Source: Streptomyces sp. RKAG293 (GTDB taxonomy: Bacteria; Actinomycetota; Actinomycetes; Streptomycetales; Streptomycetaceae). Taken from it: a stretch of DNA of 64,000 bases. Under the pieces are notes generated by a model. That model worked only from the letters and a program-made list of their open reading frames with translations, was not told the DNA's origin and searched no databases. The stretch lies in assembly GCF_023701745.1 (NCBI RefSeq), contig NZ_JAJOZB010000001.1:4036501-4100500 (forward strand), written 5' to 3'. Numbering within the stretch: the stretch's first letter is position 1; every line of letters starts with the position of its first letter. The translations under genes were made by a program, and so were the position numbers. This document shows positions 37,728-45,543 of the stretch, piece by piece.

Positions 37728-38591
37728 CTACAGAGAAACGTGCGTCGGCAGCAGAATCCGCCACACCGCGTCCTCGACCCCGTGCACCGCCGCGATCCAC
37801 CCCACGTTCTCCTCCTCCGTCCCCAGCCGCACCGCCTGCGCCAGCTCCGCCACCACGTCCGCCAGATCCCCGTGCCCCATCGCCGGCTCCAGCCGGCCGC
37901 CCGCCGGACCGTCGTCCAGGTAGCGCTGGTAGCCCGGCGCGGTGCGCAGGACGCCCACCGGGCGCCAGCTCTCGGCCAGGCTCCACACCGGCTCACCGCC
38001 GACGAGGGTGCCGTCCGCCTCCACCACCTGCGTACGGGACCGGTCCACCGCCAGCGCGGTCCAGCCGTCGCCGCCCGTCAGTACCGCGGCCGGCGCGCAG
38101 CGCTCGACGCAGCGGGCCACCGCCGACGTCACGCCCGGCGCGGGCAGCACGAGCGGCACCGCCGTCATCCCCGCGTAGAGGCAGCCGAAGAACGCCCCCG
38201 CGAGATCGGCCCCTTCGGGGTAGGCGAGCAGGACCCGGCTGCCGGGCGGCAGCAACTGCCCGAGGCGGGCGGCCACCGCCCGTGCCCGGCGGTCCAACTC
38301 CCGGTAGCTGCAACCGGCGGTGCCCGCCGTGGCGCCGTCGGGGAACGGCAGCGCCGGCACCGACTGCGGTGCCCACGCGGCCCGTCGCCGCAACCACGGT
38401 CCGGGCAGGCGGTCGACGGCCGCCAGGCCCCTGGCTCCGCTCCGGGGGCGAGATCCGGACCCCGGACCATGGCCGGAACCCGACCCTGACCCCGAACCCG
38501 GTCCTGAACCGCTTCCCGAACCGGATCCGGTCCCGGAACCGGATCCGGAGCCGCCTCTTGTCACCGCCACCGGTACGCATTGTGAACACAT
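37728..38591 (-). CDS. Truncated acyl-AMP ligase-like (AMP-binding N-terminal part) protein
   Basis: 287 residues from the ATG at 38591 (AGAGG six bases before). Residues 12-50 are a Gly-Ser repeat from a hexanucleotide-rich stretch. The rest resembles only the N-terminal segment of fatty-acyl-AMP ligases (TAGCSYRELDRRARAVAARLGQLLPPGSRVLLAYPEGADLAGAFFGCLYAGMTAVPLVLPAP). The adenylation core and C-terminal lid are missing, so it cannot be a full ligase; a free-standing fragment, a decayed gene or a regulatory mimic are possible. It is divergent from afsR. Confidence 0.6.
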   Translation of the reverse strand: MCSQCVPVAVTRGGSGSGSGTGSGSGSGSGPGSGSGSGSGHGPGSGSRPRSGARGLAAVDRLPGPWLRRRAAWAPQSVPALPFPDGATAGTAGCSYRELDRRARAVAARLGQLLPPGSRVLLAYPEGADLAGAFFGCLYAGMTAVPLVLPAPGVTSAVARCVERCAPAAVLTGGDGWTALAVDRSRTQVVEADGTLVGGEPVWSLAESWRPVGVLRTAPGYQRYLDDGPAGGRLEPAMGHGDLADVVAELAQAVRLGTEEENVGWIAAVHGVEDAVWRILLPTHVSL

Positions 38592-38892
38592 GACTGACCT
38601 CTCACCTCCCTCGCACCAGGAAACACACCGGCACCACCGAAATTCACACAGCACAAGCCGCGGGCAGACACAGACGGAACCTCAAATTCAGCACAACTTT
38701 CCCCGTAACGCCGGGTCGGGCCCTAGCACGGGGTGACCCCGGCCCTCCGACACGGCAAACTGGCACGGGACGGGGGGCTGAGCGATCGGCCCCACCCGTC
38801 ATGCGGACACTGTTCCGGTACGCGATGAACGATAGATATACGCGCGTCGTGCCGATTGACACCGCATCGGCCGGCACGCCTCAGGGGGCAGC

Positions 38893-41823
38893 ATGGACAG
38901 CGCGACAGGGCCCGGCCGGGGACTGCGGTTCGCAGTTCTCGGTCCGGTACGGGCATGGCGCGACGACCAGCCGATCGTCACCGGTTCCCCGCAGCAGCGC
39001 GCGCTCCTGGCCGCGTTGCTGCTGCGCGGCGGCCGGACCGCGACCGCATCCGAACTCCTCGACGCCCTGTGGGGCGAGACCGCACCGACCACCGCGCTGG
39101 CCGCACTGCGCTCGTACGCTTTCCGGCTGCGCAAGGCGCTCGGCGCCGACGCGCTCGTCACCGAATCCGGTGGCTACGCACTGCACGTGGCGCCCGACGG
39201 GCTGGACTTCGCCGCGGCGGAGCGGCTCGCCGCCGAGGCCGAGAAGGCCCGGGGCGCGGGCGACCCGGTGCGGGCCCGCGAGTTGCTCGCGACGGCGCTG
39301 GCCATGTGGAACGGCGAGCCGTTGGCCGGGCTGCCGGGCCCGTACGCGGAGGCCCAGCGCAACCGGCTGGAGGAGTGGCGGCTCACCGTCACCGAGACCC
39401 GCCTGGAACTGGACCTGGAGCTGGCCGCGCACGCCGAGGCCGTCTCCGAACTGACCGCGCTCTCCGCCGAGCAGCCGCTGCGCGAACGGCTGCGCTGCCT
39501 GCTGATGCTCGCGCTCTACCGCAGCGGGCGGCAGGCCGAGGCGCTCGGTGTGTACGCGGACACCCGCCGGCTGCTCGCCGACGAGCTGGGCGTCGACCCC
39601 TGCGCCGAGCTCAGCGAACTCCACCAGCGGATCCTGGAGGCCGATCCGGGCCTGGCCGCCCCCGCCGGGCCCGGCGCGCACACCGCCGAGGTGGTCCGGC
39701 CGGCCCAGCTCCCCGCGACCGTCTCCGACTTCACCGGCCGCGCCGCCTTCGTCCGGGAGCTCGGCGCCCAGCTCACCGAGGCCGACAAGGGCGTCATGGC
39801 CGTCTCCGCGCTGGCCGGCATCGGCGGCGTCGGCAAGACCACCCTCGCCGTCCATGTCGCCCACGCCGCCCGCGAGGCCTTCCCCGACGGGCAGCTCTAC
39901 GTCGATCTGCAGGGCACCGACGCCAGGCCCGCGGAACCCGAAGCCGTCCTCGGCTCGTTCCTGCGGGCGCTGGGCCTGTCCGACAACGCGATCCCCGATT
40001 CGCTCGCGGACCGCGCCGCGCTCTACCGCTCCACCCTCGACGGCCGCCGGGTGCTGGCGCTGCTCGACAACGCGCACGACGCCGCCCAGGTCCGGCCGCT
40101 GCTGCCCGGTACGCCCGGCTGCGCCGCGCTGATCACCAGCCGGGTCCGGATGGTCGACCTCGCGGGCGCCCACCTCGTCGACCTGGACGTGATGAGCCCC
40201 GAGGAGGCGCTGCAGCTCTTCACCCGGATCGTCGGCGAGGAGCGTGTCACCAGCGAGCGCCAGTCCGCCCTCGACGTCGTCGCCGCCTGCGGTTTCCTGC
40301 CGCTCGCCATCCGCATCGCCGCCTCCCGGCTGGCCGCGCGCCGCACCTGGACCGTCGCCGTCCTGGCCCGCAAGCTCGCCGACCAGCGCCGCCGCCTCGA
40401 CGAACTGCGCGCCGGCGACCTGGCCGTCAAGGCCACCTTCGAACTCGGCTACGGCCAGCTCGAGCCGCTCCAGGCCCGCGCGTTCCGCCTGCTGTCGCTG
40501 CCCGACGGCCCGGACATCTCGCTGGACGCGGCCGCCGCCGTCCTGGACATGGACCCGTACTCGACCGAGGAACTGCTCGAAGCCCTCGTCGACATCAGCC
40601 TCATCGAGTCCGCCGCCCCGGCCCGCTACCGCTTCCACGACCTGCTGCGGCTCTACGCCCGCGAGTGCGCCGACCGCGACGAGACCGACGAGGCCCGCTG
40701 CCGCGCGCTGTCCCGGCTGCTCGACTTCTACCTCTCCTCCGCCGCGTGCGCGTACGAGCTGGAGAACCCCGGCGACCGCGTCCTGGACCACCTCGCCCCC
40801 ACCGAAAGGACCGGCCTGGCCTTCGGCACCCGCGAAGAGGCCCTGGAATGGCTCTTCTCCGAGGCCCAGGGCCTGCTCGCCGCCGTGCAGCAGACCGCGG
40901 GAGGCGGCTGCGAGGGCCCGATGCGGCGGGCGGTCGACCTGCTGTGGGCGGCCCAGGACCTGATGGAGTCGGGCGTGTACGCCCGGCAGTACGAGCAGGG
41001 TGTGCGGGCCCTCATCACCACGGCCGGCGACTGCGCGGAACCGCTCGTGGAAGGACGCGCTCGCGTGCTCCTCGGCCAACTCCACCGGCTCTTCGGGCAG
41101 TTCGCGGGGGCGGACAACGAGGCCCAGCGCTCCCTGATCCTGGGCCTCGCCTCCGAGGACCCGCTGACCTGCAGCTACGCGCCCAACCTGCGCGGCAGTG
41201 TCGCCCTGCAGGCGCTTCGGTTCGCCGAGTGCGCCGAGTACCACATGAACGCCCTGGAGGCGTTCCGCGAGGACGGCAACCGGCACGGAGAGGCCGCCGC
41301 GCTCAGCAACCTCTCCCGCGCCCAGCTGGAACTGGGCGAAACGGAGGCGGCCGTCTCCACCGCCGAGCAGGCCGTCTCGATCTACCGTCAACTGGGCGTC
41401 GGCTTCCGGCTCGGCAACGGCCTCTACGCCATGGCCATCGCCCTCACCGCGACCCGCCGCCTCAACGAGGCATCGGCCTGCCTGACCGAGGGCCTGGGCA
41501 TCTTCCGCGAAGCGCGGCAGCGGTTCTGGGAAGGCATGACGCTCTTCCGGCTCTCCAAGGTGCACCTGGCGGACGGCCAGTGGCGCCAGTCCGCGTCCCA
41601 CGCCGAGCAGGCCCTCGTCATCCTCCGCGAGGTCGGCGGCGAATGGCGCACCGCGAACGCCCTGACCGTACTCGGCCGGGCCCTCGCCGGATTCGGGCAG
41701 ACCGTACGCGCCCGCGCGTGCTGGCACGACGCCCTGAGCATCTTCACCGCGCTCGGTTCCCCGGAGGCGGACGAGGTGCGCCGGCTCATCGACGACCGAT
41801 CGTCCCCCGCCGTCGCCATATAA
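38893..41823 (+). CDS. afsR: AfsR-type global regulator (SARP, NB-ARC, TPR)
   Basis: 976 residues from the ATG at 38893. SARP DNA-binding domain (about 10-105: LRFAVLGPVRAWRDDQPIVTGSPQQRALLAALLL), bacterial transcriptional activation domain (about 110-255), then an NB-ARC ATPase with P-loop GIGGVGKTT near 309 and a TPR tail from about 700. This is the layout and length (about 1000) of AfsR, which AfsK phosphorylates and which activates afsS. The small repeat peptide gene directly downstream and the AfsK-like kinase at 52545 support assignment as AfsR rather than another SARP. It has its own 300-base upstream region (38592-38892). Confidence 0.85.
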   Translation: MDSATGPGRGLRFAVLGPVRAWRDDQPIVTGSPQQRALLAALLLRGGRTATASELLDALWGETAPTTALAALRSYAFRLRKALGADALVTESGGYALHVAPDGLDFAAAERLAAEAEKARGAGDPVRARELLATALAMWNGEPLAGLPGPYAEAQRNRLEEWRLTVTETRLELDLELAAHAEAVSELTALSAEQPLRERLRCLLMLALYRSGRQAEALGVYADTRRLLADELGVDPCAELSELHQRILEADPGLAAPAGPGAHTAEVVRPAQLPATVSDFTGRAAFVRELGAQLTEADKGVMAVSALAGIGGVGKTTLAVHVAHAAREAFPDGQLYVDLQGTDARPAEPEAVLGSFLRALGLSDNAIPDSLADRAALYRSTLDGRRVLALLDNAHDAAQVRPLLPGTPGCAALITSRVRMVDLAGAHLVDLDVMSPEEALQLFTRIVGEERVTSERQSALDVVAACGFLPLAIRIAASRLAARRTWTVAVLARKLADQRRRLDELRAGDLAVKATFELGYGQLEPLQARAFRLLSLPDGPDISLDAAAAVLDMDPYSTEELLEALVDISLIESAAPARYRFHDLLRLYARECADRDETDEARCRALSRLLDFYLSSAACAYELENPGDRVLDHLAPTERTGLAFGTREEALEWLFSEAQGLLAAVQQTAGGGCEGPMRRAVDLLWAAQDLMESGVYARQYEQGVRALITTAGDCAEPLVEGRARVLLGQLHRLFGQFAGADNEAQRSLILGLASEDPLTCSYAPNLRGSVALQALRFAECAEYHMNALEAFREDGNRHGEAAALSNLSRAQLELGETEAAVSTAEQAVSIYRQLGVGFRLGNGLYAMAIALTATRRLNEASACLTEGLGIFREARQRFWEGMTLFRLSKVHLADGQWRQSASHAEQALVILREVGGEWRTANALTVLGRALAGFGQTVRARACWHDALSIFTALGSPEADEVRRLIDDRSSPAVAI

Positions 41824-41852
41824 TCGCAGGTCACCCCGAGCAACGCGCTCGT

Positions 41853-41883
41853 TTATCTGTTGATTATCTCGGGATGCCAGGAT
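41853..41883 (+). promoter_or_regulatory. Possible AfsR (SARP) binding repeats and -10 of afsS
   Basis: Two TTATCT units at 41853 and 41864 are spaced exactly 11 bp, the period used by SARP proteins. CAGGAT (41878-41883) follows nine bases later, like a -10 box (TANNNT-type, imperfect). The arrangement of direct repeats in place of a -35 matches known SARP promoters. The repeat sequence itself does not clearly match the published afsS site as I recall it. Confidence 0.4.
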
Positions 41884-41902
41884 TCCATTCATTGCACGAG
41901 CT

Positions 41903-41941
41903 ACCCACCTGGTGGCGCACGGGGGTCGCCACCGGGTGGGT
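41903..41941 (+). terminator. Long hairpin in the afsR-afsS gap (terminator or attenuator)
   Basis: ACCCACCTGGTGGCG pairs with CGCCACCGGGTGGGT over 15 bp including one G-U, around a nine-base loop. It lies between afsR and afsS, 35 bases before the afsS start. If afsS is transcribed from the promoter-like sequence at 41853-41883, this hairpin is in its 5' leader and could attenuate it. If not, it is the afsR terminator. Confidence 0.7.
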
Positions 41942-41975
41942 GCAACACAGGACCGACAAAACCTGGGGAGTCCAT

Positions 41976-42140
41976 ATGACCACCGAGACGCCAAAGCCAA
42001 AGAACGACGGCGGCACCGTCAAGCCGGACAACTGGCACAGCGACAGCACCACGGAGCCCATCCCCGACGTACTGCTCGCCGACGGCGGCACCGAGACCAA
42101 GCCCGACAACTGGCACAGCGACTCGGAGCCCCTCAAGTAG
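41976..42140 (+). CDS. afsS: AfsS-like small repeat peptide (54 aa)
   Basis: 54 residues from the ATG at 41976 (GGGGAG five bases upstream). It contains two copies of KPDNWHSDS (residues 16-24 and 42-50) in an acidic, Thr/Asp-rich chain without hydrophobic segments. AfsS is a small protein encoded directly downstream of afsR and reported to have short internal repeats; it raises antibiotic production by an unknown mechanism. Position, size and repeats fit. The S. coelicolor protein is slightly longer (63 residues) and, as I recall, has three repeats, so this would be a two-repeat version. A ribosomal peptide precursor is the alternative, but no modification gene is near. Confidence 0.75.
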   Translation: MTTETPKPKNDGGTVKPDNWHSDSTTEPIPDVLLADGGTETKPDNWHSDSEPLK

Positions 42141-42163
42141 GAGGCCACCCAACAGGCCCCGCC

Positions 42164-42386
42164 CGCTCGGGGGAGCGCCAGGGGTGACCGGGGGGAAGCA
42201 CGGGGGAACGCTCAGGAGCTCGGGGGAGCTCACGAGCGAACGGGCTCGGGGGAGCCCACGGTCCGGGGGACCGCACGGGGGAAGCTCAGGGGTTCGGGGG
42301 AACCCAGGAGTGCACGGGGCTCGGGGGAGCCCACAGGTGAACGGGTCCGGGGGGACCCGGCACGAATCCAGAGTCCGGGGGGACTC
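42164..42386 (+). repeat. Array of eight small hairpins with a GGGG loop and varying stems
   Basis: The 3' region of afsS contains these units: CGCTC-GGGG-GAGCG (42164), GAGCTC-GGGG-GAGCTC (42216), GGGCTC-GGGG-GAGCCC (42242), CGGTCC-GGG-GGACCG (42259), GGGTTC-GGGG-GAACCC (42290), GGGCTC-GGGG-GAGCCC (42317), CGGGTCC-GGGG-GGACCCG (42342), GAGTCC-GGGG-GGACTC (42371). The stems differ but stay complementary, while the loop is almost constant, which points to selection for RNA structure. The G runs could also form G-quadruplexes. It is not a coding repeat: no frame is conserved. Confidence 0.8.
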
Positions 42387-42419
42387 AGCGGAACGCACGG
42401 GACCGCACAGGGGGAACGC

Positions 42420-42464
42420 GAGAGACCGACCATGGCGTGGAGGGGGCGCCGTGGCCGGTCTCTC
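42420..42464 (+). terminator. Long hairpin ending the hairpin array
   Basis: GAGAGACCG pairs with CGGTCTCTC (9 bp), with an inner 8-bp stem CCATGGCG/CGCCGTGG and a nine-base loop, then TCTTCC. It most likely ends the afsS transcript together with the array. Confidence 0.8.
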
Positions 42465-42534
42465 TTCCTGCGCGGGAACGGTCGGCGTCCGATGCCCGCC
42501 AGCGCTGGGCGCCGGTGGCGGGCAGGCTGGGGGC

Positions 42535-43152
42535 ATGGTCGATGCCTTCGAGGGACTCATGGAACGGTTCGTCCTGGCCGGGGCCGGGTTCGAACGGGTG
42601 CTGCGGGCGGTGCGGGCCGAGCAGTGGGCGTGGCCGACTCCGTGCACGGAGTGGGACGTGCGCCTCCTGACCAACCACATGACGCGGGGCAACCTCGGCT
42701 ACGTGGGCCTGCTGCACGGTGCCACCGGCGCGGACTTCCTCCGCCTGCGGGACACCGACGCTCTCGGCGCCGAACCGCTCGGCGCGTACACCCGGTCCGT
42801 CCAGCAGTGCGCCGCCGCCTTCGCCCGCCCGGGCGCGCTGCGGCAGGTCCTCGACTACCCCTTGGGCCGGGTGACCGGAGCCCAGGCCCTCGCCGTGCGG
42901 ACCACGGACAGCGTCATCCACACCTGGGACCTCGCCCGGGCCACCGGCGCCGACGAGAACCTGGACACCGGCCTGGTCGCCTGGATCGACGATCACCTCG
43001 AGGAGATCTACGCCGACCTGGCCGAATCCCCCACCGCCCCCGAATCAACCCACCGCTTCTTCGCGGCGCCCGGGGAGAACCTCCCGCCGGAAGCGTCCCG
43101 GCAGCTCCGGCTCCTGAACCGCATGGGCCGGAATCCGGAGCGCCGGGTCTGA
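42535..43152 (+). CDS. TIGR03086-type metal-binding protein (MDMPI-like)
   Basis: 205 residues from the ATG at 42535. The frame is open back to 42184, but that part is hairpin array with no coding bias. Typical N-terminal helix bundle of maleylpyruvate-isomerase-like / DinB proteins: WAWPTPCTEWDVRLLTNHM (the His of HxxxH-type metal sites in TNHMTRGN), IHTWDLARATG near the end. Such proteins are thought to use mycothiol with a divalent metal. Substrate unknown. Confidence 0.82.
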   Translation: MVDAFEGLMERFVLAGAGFERVLRAVRAEQWAWPTPCTEWDVRLLTNHMTRGNLGYVGLLHGATGADFLRLRDTDALGAEPLGAYTRSVQQCAAAFARPGALRQVLDYPLGRVTGAQALAVRTTDSVIHTWDLARATGADENLDTGLVAWIDDHLEEIYADLAESPTAPESTHRFFAAPGENLPPEASRQLRLLNRMGRNPERRV

Positions 43153-43193
43153 GGTCAGAGAGATGGGAGTGAGGCAGCACGAACTGGGGTCCG

Positions 43194-43643
43194 CTAGCGC
43201 GTACGGATCTCACACCACACCCCCTTACCGCCCACCCCGCCGAGACCGACCGGCCCACCCGGCTCGGTGCCCCACCGGTCGGCGACAGCGTCGACGAGGA
43301 CGAGCCCCCGCCGGTGCTCGGCGGAGGCACGGGTGCCGCGACGCAGTAACGGGCCGGCCGGGGAAGCGTCGTACACGTGGATCCGGATACAGATGTTCCG
43401 AACGTCCAGCCACAGCAGAGACCCGGTGCAGGGCGCGTGCTGAAGCGAGTTGGTCCCCAGCTCGCTCACACAGAGTTGGGCCGCGTCGAGGATGTGCGCG
43501 AGGTCGAGCGACCGCAGCACGCTGGCGATGAACTCGCGGGCGATCTTCGGTGACGTATCCAGTGGTGGGCTGAACATCGTGTACGAGTGCGGAACGCCGC
43601 GGCCGTCCGGCGGCCACACGGGGGCGCCCTTGGTTGTGCCCAT
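43194..43643 (-). CDS. ATP-binding protein of SpoIIAB/RsbW-like (HATPase_c_2) type
   Basis: 149 residues from the ATG at 43643, preceded by GGGAG. HATPase motifs: AAQLCVSELGTNSLQHAP (N-box) and RRGLVLVDAVADRWGTEPGG (G1-type). Streptomyces has dozens of these, often next to XRE/DUF397 genes, where they may act as anti-sigma-like or WhiJ-associated factors. It is divergent from the XRE gene 43931 with a shared palindrome-bearing promoter region. Confidence 0.85.
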   Translation of the reverse strand: MGTTKGAPVWPPDGRGVPHSYTMFSPPLDTSPKIAREFIASVLRSLDLAHILDAAQLCVSELGTNSLQHAPCTGSLLWLDVRNICIRIHVYDASPAGPLLRRGTRASAEHRRGLVLVDAVADRWGTEPGGPVGLGGVGGKGVWCEIRTR

Positions 43644-43822
43644 GGGTGATCTCCCTGGGCAGCGTGAGGAGTTGTTCCGCGCCGCACCAACGCACGGTGG
43701 CAACGCCCTCTGCGATCGGCCGTTCACAGAAGGTGCACTTCGCCTTGTGGGCAGCGCAAAATAGGGTGCGGGTGGCGTAGGCCGCCCGCACCTTTGAGTG
43801 AGCAAGGCGATACATACAGTAG

Positions 43823-43856
43823 GCCGAAAGCTTTCGGCGGAGCAACCTTTCGGCGG
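43823..43856. promoter_or_regulatory. Palindrome and direct repeat in divergent ATPase/XRE promoter
   Basis: GCCGAAAGCTTTCGGC is a perfect 16-bp palindrome (43823-43838). CTTTCGGCGG occurs within it and again at 43847, 16 bases apart. This is a likely operator, perhaps for autoregulation by the XRE protein. Confidence 0.55.
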
Positions 43857-43930
43857 AAGCTTGCCCCGATCGGGGAGATCGGCCATCCTGGGCCTCAAAC
43901 ACGGTTCAACTCGGCCCGAGAAAAGGGAAC

Positions 43931-44779
43931 ATGCCTACGAGGACCAGCCCCACAGCACGGCAAGAGCGGCTGGGATACGAGCTGCGAAGGCTTCGCGATG
44001 AAGCCGGCATGACGGCTCGAGAGGCGGCAGCGCTACTCGATGTGAACCCGATTCAGATGAGCCAGATAGAGTCCGGCCGCAGTGGGCTCAGCGAGGTGAG
44101 GTTGCGACGACTCGCCGGCTTCTACGGGTGCGGCGACCCCACGCTGATCGACGCCCTGGTGAAGATGGCCGTCGAACGCCACCGAGGCTGGTGGGAGGAT
44201 TTCCGGGGGATCCTGCCTCCTGCTTTCCATGACCTGGCTGAATTCGAGCACTGGGCAACGTATTTGCGCTCCCTTGAGATTCCGCACATCCCCGGACTGC
44301 TGCAGACCGAGGATTACGCGCGAGCAGTCTTCTCCTACGTCCGACCAGAGCTCTCACCCGAGGACGTCGATGCCCGTGTAGCGCATCGCATGGGACGGAG
44401 GGTGGCACTCGACAAGGACGATCCACCCGAGTTCTCGCCAGTCATTCACGAAGCCGCACTGCGGATCATGGTCGGAACTCGTAAGACTGCCAACGCGCAG
44501 TTGCTGTATCTCCTGGACCTATCGGAACATCCAGGGGTGACTGTGCGCATCATCCCCTTCAGTCTCGAAGGGTTCGGAGGTGCTGGGAACTCGATGTACT
44601 ACGTGGGAAGCCCGGTCGCAAAGCTCGACACCGTGCTGATGAACGGAGCAAGTGGCTCGGCCGTGAACACCGAACCGCAACTGTGGAAGTACCGGTCGAT
44701 CCTTGACAAAGCCCAGGAATCGGCGCTCGGTCCGGCTGAGTCGCGGGACATGATCCACCGGATCGCCGAAGAACTCTGA
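43931..44779 (+). CDS. XRE-family regulator with DUF5753 domain
   Basis: 282 residues. HTH at residues 17-72 (ELRRLRDEAGMTAREAAALLDVNPIQMSQIESG), then DUF5753 (WWEDFRGILP, IPHIPGLLQTEDYARAVF, VIHEAALRIMVG, GVTVRIIPFSLEGFGG). It resembles the 17939 regulator in build but not closely in sequence. The base composition of this gene (43931-44779) is visibly lower in GC than that of its neighbours, which may mean recent arrival. A DUF397 gene follows after 11 bases. Confidence 0.9.
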   Translation: MPTRTSPTARQERLGYELRRLRDEAGMTAREAAALLDVNPIQMSQIESGRSGLSEVRLRRLAGFYGCGDPTLIDALVKMAVERHRGWWEDFRGILPPAFHDLAEFEHWATYLRSLEIPHIPGLLQTEDYARAVFSYVRPELSPEDVDARVAHRMGRRVALDKDDPPEFSPVIHEAALRIMVGTRKTANAQLLYLLDLSEHPGVTVRIIPFSLEGFGGAGNSMYYVGSPVAKLDTVLMNGASGSAVNTEPQLWKYRSILDKAQESALGPAESRDMIHRIAEEL

Positions 44780-44790
44780 GAGGCAAGCCC

Positions 44791-44994
44791 ATGCCAACTA
44801 CCCTCCATTGGCAGAAGTCGTCCTACTCGTCCAACATGGACGGCGATCACTGCGTCGAACTAGCAAAGACCGGCTCAGCCGCCCACCTCCGTGAAAGCGA
44901 CGCCCCCGGCGTCGTCCTCACCACCACCCCCGCCCTGCTCGCGTCGTTCATAGCCAGCGTCAAGGCTGGAACGTACGACCGGCTCACAGGCTGA
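44791..44994 (+). CDS. DUF397 small protein
   Basis: 67 residues. HWQKSSYSSNMDGDHCVELA, HLRESDAPG and the C-terminal TPALLASFIASVKAG are the DUF397 pattern. Directly downstream of the XRE gene (operon), mirroring the pair at 17939-19214. Confidence 0.9.
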   Translation: MPTTLHWQKSSYSSNMDGDHCVELAKTGSAAHLRESDAPGVVLTTTPALLASFIASVKAGTYDRLTG

Positions 44995-45138
44995 GGCCAG
45001 AGCGCGGGGCCGGAGCGGCAGCACCGGGGGCCGGTGGGGCGGAGGTGCATCCCGGCCTGGCGGGTTGGCTCCCGCTACCGCAGGCCCGATGCGATCGATA
45101 CCACTGCTCGGCATCACCTCGCGCACCGCGAGGGAGCC

Positions 45139-45492
45139 CTACTGGCTCCGCTGGCCCAGGATGCAGAACTCGTTGCCCTCGGGGTCCGCCAGGACGACCC
45201 ATGCCTGCTCGCCCTGGCCGATGTCGACGCGCTGGGCGCCGTGCGCCTCCAGGCGGGCCACCTCGGCGGCCTGGTCGTCGGGCCGGAAGTCGAGGTGCAG
45301 TCGGCTCTTGGACTGCTTGAGCTCATCGATCCGGACGAAGTCCAGTCCGGGCAGGCGATCCGGTGCCGGGCGGATCTCGAACTCGTCGTCGGAGGAGTGG
45401 ACGACAACCCAGCCGAGGGCGTCGGCCCACCACTGTCCCAGGGCCGCCGGGTCCAGCGAGTGAACGATTACCTGTTCCCATTCCAAGGTCAT
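45139..45492 (-). CDS. VOC-family protein (glyoxalase/dioxygenase fold)
   Basis: 117 residues from ATG 45492 (MTLEWEQVIVHSLDP). beta-alpha-beta-beta-beta units: DPAALGQWWADALGW and the C-terminal VVLADPEGNEFCIL (metal Glu position). One His (RLHLDF) and one Glu (NEFCIL) are present as in Glyoxalase_6-type members. These bind or modify small molecules or give drug resistance. No clear partner; it lies just downstream of the ligase gene on the same strand. Confidence 0.85.
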   Translation of the reverse strand: MTLEWEQVIVHSLDPAALGQWWADALGWVVVHSSDDEFEIRPAPDRLPGLDFVRIDELKQSKSRLHLDFRPDDQAAEVARLEAHGAQRVDIGQGEQAWVVLADPEGNEFCILGQRSQ

Positions 45493-45543
45493 CCGAAGAG
45501 CTTAGACCTGCGAGGTCTTCGAGGAACAGGCACTTTTTCCTGG

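Noticed and set aside
42164..42386. CRISPR array
   Set aside because: The repeated units are short hairpins with varying stems and no constant repeat or regular spacers, and no cas gene is present.
42184..42534. N-terminal extension of the 42535 gene
   Set aside because: It is the reading of the hairpin array (GSPRSGG-like low-complexity); the conserved protein starts with MVDAFEGLM at 42535.
43655..43905. Minus-strand small Cys-rich frame in the divergent promoter region
   Set aside because: It has CTFC and CxxxH spacing, but no ribosome binding site, and it overlaps the palindrome and promoter; I could not support a gene.
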